The notes beneath the pieces were generated by a model. It saw nothing but the letters and a program-made list of their open reading frames with translations. It ran no database searches and was not told the origin of the DNA. DNA of 64,000 nucleotides from a virus, in IMG/VR virus record IMGVR_UViG_3300042987_003796, positions 20,022-84,021 of that record; one strand, given 5' to 3'. How positions within the stretch are numbered: the first letter of the stretch is position 1; every line of letters starts with the position of its first letter. Of the stretch, positions 59,906 through 64,000 are shown one piece after another. Made by a program: the position numbers and the translations under genes.

Positions 59906-60914
59906 ACTTGCATCTATAGAGGTCATAAAAAACATCCGCAGCCACCCCAACGCAGACTCGCTTGAAATCGCTGAGGTTTTGGGTTGGCAAGTTGTAGTAA
60001 AAAAAGGACTTTATCAGGATGGAGATAAAGCTATATTTATTACTATTGATACTATCGTTCCTAAATGCCAATGGTCTGAATTCTTAGTCGATCAAAAAAA
60101 TCCAGATAAGCCTATTAGAATTAAAAATATAAAACTTCGTGGAGAATATAGCTCTGGATTAGTTATTCCATTAAGCGAGTTTCCTTTGCAATTTACAGAG
60201 ACTACTGTTGTCGGCGAAGATTTAACTACGCTGCTTGGTATTCAAAAATATATTAAAGAAATTCCAGTGAATCTATCTGGAGAAAACGAAGGAGATTTTC
60301 CGACTCATCTTGCTTCTAAAACAGACGAGGATAACGGCTTAAATGACCCGGATATGGTACAAAAAGTCTTAGAGCAAGATCCTTATATCACAATTACTCA
60401 AAAATTAGACGGCAGCAGCATAACTATCATTATAGAAAACGGAAAAATAAAACAGGTTTGCAGTAGAAACCTAGCTAAAAAAGACACCGAAAATTCAACA
60501 TTTTGGCAATGTGCAAGGCGCCTAAAAATACCAACTGGATGGTCTGGAGTTATTCAAGGCGAAATGTGCGGAAATGGCATTCAGAAAAATCGCCTAAAAC
60601 TTAATGACATAAAAATTTTTGTATTCCAAATTAAAGTGGGCAATTTTTATATGTCTTATGATGTAATGTATAATTTTTGCAAAAACGAACTTGAGTGCGA
60701 TGCTGTTCCATTAATTGCAAAACTAGAAACCTCTGCTACAATAAAAATATGGGAAAATCCTTTACAGAAACTTCAAGAGCTTGCCGATAAGCAAAGATAT
60801 GAAAGCGGAGAAATCGGCGAGGGAATTGTAGTTAGACCCTCTTCATATATTAAATCATACGGCTCTCGGCGACCAATGGGTTTTAAATTAATTAATAGAA
60901 ATTATAAAGATTAA
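59901..60914 (+). CDS. RNA ligase with N-terminal OB domain (Rnl5/DraRnl-like)
   Basis: A 337-residue ligase. The N-terminal 100 residues (SIEVIKNIRSHPNADSLEIA... GDKAIFITIDTIVPKC) form an OB-like module as in Deinococcus-type RNA ligase. Motif I is TQKLDGSSITII, motif IIIa GVIQGEMCGNGIQKNRL, motif IV EGIVVRP, and motif V GFKLINRNY. It is a second RNA ligase of a different family from 56569. Such ligases seal nicks on a DNA-templated 3' end, suggesting a distinct repair substrate. Confidence 0.85.
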   Translation: MKLASIEVIKNIRSHPNADSLEIAEVLGWQVVVKKGLYQDGDKAIFITIDTIVPKCQWSEFLVDQKNPDKPIRIKNIKLRGEYSSGLVIPLSEFPLQFTETTVVGEDLTTLLGIQKYIKEIPVNLSGENEGDFPTHLASKTDEDNGLNDPDMVQKVLEQDPYITITQKLDGSSITIIIENGKIKQVCSRNLAKKDTENSTFWQCARRLKIPTGWSGVIQGEMCGNGIQKNRLKLNDIKIFVFQIKVGNFYMSYDVMYNFCKNELECDAVPLIAKLETSATIKIWENPLQKLQELADKQRYESGEIGEGIVVRPSSYIKSYGSRRPMGFKLINRNYKD

Positions 60915-60947
60915 AATAGCACTTAATATTACTTATTTAAATAAAGT

Positions 60948-61151
60948 ATGCTACAATTTTTCACGCCTATACCTGTAATTACCCCGCTAGGAGGTGGATA
61001 TGCCATATATGTTACAAATGCGGGTACATTTGAAAACGATATTTGGACAGTTGCACTAGAGAGCGGTGGAAGTGTAATGCATTTTCGTTCCGACCAAATA
61101 AAAATATATAAAAATTCAACATTTGATATAACACATGAGAGCGGACTATAA
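60948..61151 (+). CDS. Unknown small protein
   Basis: A 67-residue beta-rich protein (PLGGGYAIYVTNAGTFENDI, MHFRSDQIKIYKN), probably a small SH3/OB-like barrel. It overlaps the next gene by 17 bases. No family recognised. Confidence 0.5.
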   Translation: MLQFFTPIPVITPLGGGYAIYVTNAGTFENDIWTVALESGGSVMHFRSDQIKIYKNSTFDITHESGL

Positions 61152-61356
61152 AAATACAAAAAGAGGAGATAAAATAGTCTTTAAGAAAGCTGGAACATGG
61201 CATTACTTTAAAGACAGAATAGAGAATGCAAAGAAACTAGAAGAAGGTAAAACTTATACAGTAACAAATATTATTGTTGCTTCTTCTTCAACTGGCGTTA
61301 CTCTAAAAGAAACTGGCGACCTAGTATACGAACTTTGCTGGTTTGATAAATTATGA
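61135..61356 (+). CDS. Unknown small basic protein
   Basis: A 73-residue protein with KRGDKIVFKKAGTW and GKTYTVTNIIVASSSTGVTL, a pattern of a small SH3-like barrel. It overlaps the next gene by 4 bases and resembles 60948 in size and style. Function unknown. Confidence 0.5.
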   Translation: MRADYKNTKRGDKIVFKKAGTWHYFKDRIENAKKLEEGKTYTVTNIIVASSSTGVTLKETGDLVYELCWFDKL

Positions 61357-61688
61357 AAGAATATACACCAGATAAATGGGTGGTTGTAAAGATTGAAGGT
61401 AAGAATGCCCCTTTGACTTACAAAGTATTCGGTTGCTGGTATGGTGGTTATCTTGGTTCTAATTCTTGGAAGCTGAATAGTGGAATTAAAGCAGTAACGG
61501 AAGGAAAAGATTCTTGGTTATTTGAAGGTTATTCTGGCTCTGTTTATAAATGTTATAAAGGAATATATGGTATGCATATGTATGGTAATGGTGTTCTAAA
61601 TGACATTATCAACAAATCAGAAGAAGTAGATGTGAAAGTGGAAATCATGCCAGAAGATACAAATTGGCTTGACTTGTCCTACGAATAA
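61353..61688 (+). CDS. Unknown small protein, Gly/Tyr/Trp-rich
   Basis: A 111-residue protein with VFGCWYGGYLGSNSWKLNSGI, FEGYSGSVYKCYKGIYGMHMYG and an acidic C-terminus. It resembles short phage proteins annotated as hypothetical. Coupled to the previous gene by ATGA-type overlap. Confidence 0.5.
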   Translation: MKEYTPDKWVVVKIEGKNAPLTYKVFGCWYGGYLGSNSWKLNSGIKAVTEGKDSWLFEGYSGSVYKCYKGIYGMHMYGNGVLNDIINKSEEVDVKVEIMPEDTNWLDLSYE

Positions 61689-61704
61689 TAATAGTATTGA
61701 GGAA

Positions 61705-61836
61705 ATGAGCAGAGAACCTAAAAAACTAAAGGGCGGAAAATACTTGGCAACTAAAGTTGCAAACCATCCAAATTTTTTGAAGCTTGGTGAACGAGGTTTA
61801 AAGAAACTAGTTAAAAAAATTCAGAAAGAGAAATGA
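61705..61836 (+). CDS. Small basic protein
   Basis: A 43-residue gene with a good Shine-Dalgarno (GAGGAA ending just before ATG 61705). It is Lys-rich, with HPNFLKLGERGLKKLVKKIQ likely helical. The stop overlaps the next start (ATGA). Function unknown. Confidence 0.55.
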   Translation: MSREPKKLKGGKYLATKVANHPNFLKLGERGLKKLVKKIQKEK

Positions 61837-62066
61837 CAGAAGAAATATGGAGTTATGACACTTACAGATGTGGAAAATGCTATTACGAAGGATGTGAACC
61901 TTGCCCAGATCATCTTCCAAATAACGAAAAAACAGTTACTATGAAACTTACTCATTATGAAGACATTGTTTCAAATTTAGATAAAGCAAGAAGAGAGGCA
62001 GATTTTTACAAAGCACAATACGAATCTCTTAGAGAAGAATTAAAATATGAACAACAGACAACTTAA
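61833..62066 (+). CDS. Small zinc-finger-like protein
   Basis: A 77-residue protein with an N-terminal Cys cluster YRCGKCYYEGCEPCPDHL (four Cys plus His, enough for one zinc). A coiled-coil helix (DKARREADFYKAQYESLREE) follows. It overlaps the YopX-like gene by 20 bases. Confidence 0.55.
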   Translation: MTEEIWSYDTYRCGKCYYEGCEPCPDHLPNNEKTVTMKLTHYEDIVSNLDKARREADFYKAQYESLREELKYEQQTT

Positions 62067-62439
62067 ATTCCGAGTATGGGACACTTTGGCAAAGCAATTT
62101 ATTTACCCCGATAGAGGTTATCAGGGTCACTTCATTCTTACTTTGAATGGAAAATTTCATAATCTCCAGAATGGTTCTGGTGGTGATGAATATGTTGTTC
62201 AGCAATTTACTGGAGAATATGATAAGAACAAAAAAGAGATTTACGAAGGCGATATTATTAGGTCGTATTCAGCGGAATTCATAAATGAAAACTATGAAGG
62301 AGAAGTAGTTTTTGTAGATGCTACTTTTGATGTAAAAATTGATGACAAAACATATGCTGGTTTGTGGAGTGGGGATGATATTGAAGTAATTGGAAATATG
62401 TTTGAAATGTCAGAGCGTTTAAACAATGAGCGAGAATAA
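62047..62439 (+). CDS. YopX family protein
   Basis: A 130-residue protein. It starts RQLKFRVWDTLAKQFIYPD and contains QQFTGEYDKNKKEIYEGDIIR and DIEVIGNMFE, the hallmarks of the YopX family (PF09643), common in phages of many hosts. No molecular function is established. Confidence 0.85.
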   Translation: MNNRQLKFRVWDTLAKQFIYPDRGYQGHFILTLNGKFHNLQNGSGGDEYVVQQFTGEYDKNKKEIYEGDIIRSYSAEFINENYEGEVVFVDATFDVKIDDKTYAGLWSGDDIEVIGNMFEMSERLNNERE

Positions 62440-62683
62440 CTTAGAATACGAAAATATCTGCCTACAGAGAGAAAACCACAAGTTGCAAGAAAAACTTTGG
62501 AGAACCGAACTAAAACATAATGAAAGCCTAAAGGACTTAGAACTTAAAAACGAAGAACTTCGTTATATTATTAAAGCACTAACTAAAGGAAAGCTTCCTT
62601 GTAATCCAGATCATAATGGAGAGTGTTTGGTTTGTGACAATTGGCTGAGTGACTGCCCGTTAATTAAAAATGAAAAAGAATAA
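62426..62683 (+). CDS. Small coiled-coil protein with C-terminal cysteines
   Basis: An 85-residue protein with a helix YENICLQRENHKLQEKLW that is probably a coiled coil. It ends with CNPDHNGECLVCDNWLSDC, four cysteines and a His in a knuckle-like arrangement. It overlaps both neighbours by 14 bases. Confidence 0.5.
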   Translation: MSENNLEYENICLQRENHKLQEKLWRTELKHNESLKDLELKNEELRYIIKALTKGKLPCNPDHNGECLVCDNWLSDCPLIKNEKE

Positions 62684-62885
62684 ATTTAAATTTGAGGTTA
62701 GTTTTAATCTTAACACAATTGACGATGAAAAGCTTGACAAGCTCAGTATCAAAACTTTCGAGTGCGATCTATTTGACTTTGTATACAACTATGCTGGCGA
62801 GCAAGGATGCTTCTATACATATACCAAAGAATCTGACGGAGAGGTATATCCAACAAATATTAGAGTCAAACGAATAAAAATATGA
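62670..62885 (+). CDS. Unknown small protein
   Basis: A 71-residue protein (KFKFEVSFNLNTIDDEKLDK, GCFYTYTKESDGEVYP), probably alpha/beta. It overlaps the next membrane protein by 4 bases. No family recognised. Confidence 0.5.
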   Translation: MKKNKFKFEVSFNLNTIDDEKLDKLSIKTFECDLFDFVYNYAGEQGCFYTYTKESDGEVYPTNIRVKRIKI

Positions 62886-63022
62886 GCATGTTCTGGATAA
62901 TATTTTCGGTTATATTTGGCGTCAGCTTTCTTGCTTTCATATTCTTCTGGATGGTTTTAATCGGCGTATCAAAAGCCGCAGAAGAAGCACACAAAGACGG
63001 CTGGGATAATCCACTTGAGTAA
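62882..63022 (+). CDS. Small single-span membrane protein
   Basis: A 46-residue gene overlapping the previous stop (ATGA). MSMFWIIFSVIFGVSFLAF starts a single strong transmembrane helix that runs to residue 28 or so. A soluble acidic tail SKAAEEAHKDG follows. Function unknown. Confidence 0.6.
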   Translation: MSMFWIIFSVIFGVSFLAFIFFWMVLIGVSKAAEEAHKDGWDNPLE

Positions 63023-63026
63023 CGAA

Positions 63027-63152
63027 ATGAAACTTTATATTTGCCCAATTTTATTTTTTATTTTTTTAACAAACGCGTTTTCAAAAAACTTTGAACCATC
63101 TAAGTTAAATTACCGTTTTGGGTATAGATTTTTAATAATGATCATCTTATAA
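63027..63152 (+). CDS. Small protein with signal-peptide-like N-terminus
   Basis: A 41-residue gene. MKLYICPILFFIFLTNAFS resembles a signal peptide with a possible cleavage after AFS, leaving a short peptide of about 22 residues. It lies 4 bases after the previous gene. Real coding is plausible but unproven. Confidence 0.4.
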   Translation: MKLYICPILFFIFLTNAFSKNFEPSKLNYRFGYRFLIMIIL

Positions 63153-63164
63153 AAAAATAATAAT

Positions 63165-63725
63165 ATGAAGCTTTTAAGAACAGCTACATTAGCAAAAGCA
63201 TGGACGCATATTATTGGTGTTCCTGTTGCTATTGTTACATTTATTGTTGCTGTTTATAGTTCATGGGAAACAATTTCTTCAGCTTCTAAAACATTTCAAC
63301 TATCAAGAGTTTCAGCTTTAAGCGAATCAAGAAAGTTATTTGGAGACTATGAGGGCATTGGAAAGAAAGCTATTAAATTTAATGAAGATATAAAAAACAA
63401 AACAATTCCACCGATATCAGATCTTTTAAAAAAATATAAAACAGGAGAGCAGATGTATCATTCCGATGAATTAAAAGATTTTAGAGCGGTTAAAGATTAT
63501 TTTGACCAAATTGGTGCTTTTGTGAAATTGGGTTATTTGGATTTCGATTTGTTTTTTTGTGTGGTTGCTTTTCCTGATTCTTTCTGGATTATTTCTGAAC
63601 CTTACCGTAATTATATAAGCAAAAATTGGTCGAATGAAAAAAAAGAATTAAAAGATTTTGATAGTAATATGAGCTATCTTTATAGATTGTATAAAGAAAA
63701 AAGAAAAAAAGAAAATTTGAATTGA
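63165..63725 (+). CDS. Membrane-anchored protein (DUF4760-like)
   Basis: A 186-residue protein with an N-terminal transmembrane helix (WTHIIGVPVAIVTFIVAVY). A helical soluble part contains LKDFRAVKDYFDQIGAFVKLGYLDFDLFF and FWIISEPYRNYISKN, typical of DUF4760 proteins. Its function is unknown. Confidence 0.6.
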   Translation: MKLLRTATLAKAWTHIIGVPVAIVTFIVAVYSSWETISSASKTFQLSRVSALSESRKLFGDYEGIGKKAIKFNEDIKNKTIPPISDLLKKYKTGEQMYHSDELKDFRAVKDYFDQIGAFVKLGYLDFDLFFCVVAFPDSFWIISEPYRNYISKNWSNEKKELKDFDSNMSYLYRLYKEKRKKENLN

Positions 63726-63729
63726 ATTT

Positions 63730-63999
63730 ATGATTGACGACAAACCAAAACCAGTTTTAAAAGAATTAGAAATTAGTATTTTAGAAACATCTACAAATTT
63801 TGCAAAGCAACAAGTAAACGACTTAGAAAGAAAACTCAAACAAAGCGATATGTTTATTACATACGAAGTTGAGAGATTGCAAAAGGAAATATCAGAATTT
63901 AAGAAGTGTGTTAATAGTTTCAAACGACATTTGGTAGAAGCAATTCTATTGATGGCAGCTTGTATTATAGTTATCTTTATTAAAGTTTTCTTTTTATAA
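63730..63999 (+). CDS. Small protein with C-terminal membrane anchor
   Basis: An 89-residue protein: a coiled-coil region (QVNDLERKLKQSDMF, YEVERLQKEISEFK) followed by a C-terminal transmembrane helix (AILLMAACIIVIFIKVF). The orientation is tail-anchored. The stop at 63997 is in the window, so the gene is complete. It pairs with the preceding membrane protein. Confidence 0.6.
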   Translation: MIDDKPKPVLKELEISILETSTNFAKQQVNDLERKLKQSDMFITYEVERLQKEISEFKKCVNSFKRHLVEAILLMAACIIVIFIKVFFL

Positions 64000-64000
64000 A

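Noticed and set aside
1-64000. CRISPR arrays, insertion sequences, integrase or attachment sites, tRNA genes
   Set aside because: No regularly spaced direct repeats, transposase signatures, integrase or tRNA cloverleaf were seen on reading, though short degenerate tRNAs could be missed without a covariance search.

Overview
This AT-rich window is a contiguous piece of a large tailed-bacteriophage genome. It shows dense same-strand genes with ATGA/TGATG overlaps, a 3,087-residue tape measure protein followed by tail genes, a phage-type nucleotide and DNA replication set, many very short genes and a phage tmRNA. No terminase, portal or major capsid gene is present, so the rest of the genome lies outside. 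The host cannot be named. Promoters of the TTGACA/TATAAT type, A-rich and often SD-poor start sites and a lipoprotein signal suggest a bacterial host read by a sigma-70-type polymerase, probably Gram-negative.

Layout. (1) 1-19443, plus strand: virion/tail module with the end of an unknown gene, the giant tape measure protein, two paralogous beta-rich proteins, a LamG-like protein, a putative baseplate hub protein and two unknown proteins. (2) 19450-22020, minus strand: a GlcNAc-transferase-like enzyme, a protein with two Cys/Trp modules and a membrane protein. (3) 22021-22320: a divergent control region with promoters and hairpins. (4) 22321-29619: dNMP kinase, sigma factor, a small protein with an SSB-like tail, a GT-B glycosyltransferase, and RNR (nrdB-trx-nrdA) with dUTPase. 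(5) 29612-35621: a sugar island with glycosyltransferase-fold proteins, an RmlD-like reductase, a sugar C-methyltransferase and GDP-mannose dehydratase. (6) 35847-45497: UvsX/RecA-like recombinase, nuclease, replicative helicase, primase, RecB/Cas4-like nuclease and a C-family DNA polymerase split into PHP, proofreading exonuclease and polymerase genes. (7) 45530-52240: putative ssDNA-binding and annealing proteins flanking a composite glycosyltransferase pair, then ThyX and a SET-domain protein. (8) 52230-52974: a strong promoter, an unidentified structured RNA and a tmRNA. (9) 53017-63999: two sulfotransferases, metallophosphatase, cysteine phosphatase, two RNA ligases and many small accessory proteins.

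How the parts may work together: the phage supplies its own dNTPs and most of a replisome, and its own sigma factor to redirect transcription. It carries trans-translation and RNA-ligation functions that may buffer RNA damage. It also invests heavily in glycan chemistry (glycosyltransferases, sugar nucleotide enzymes, sulfotransferases), either to decorate virions or to remodel the host surface.

Most unusual signals: the tape measure protein, in which nine copies of a GFxPNFA motif separate segments resembling nucleases, an acetyltransferase and a P-loop enzyme; a tmRNA encoding an unusually long 35-residue tag, preceded by an uncharacterised structured RNA that begins at the predicted transcription start; a three-gene version of a C-family polymerase; and a recurring arrangement in which strong promoters sit only about 5-12 bases upstream of start codons.
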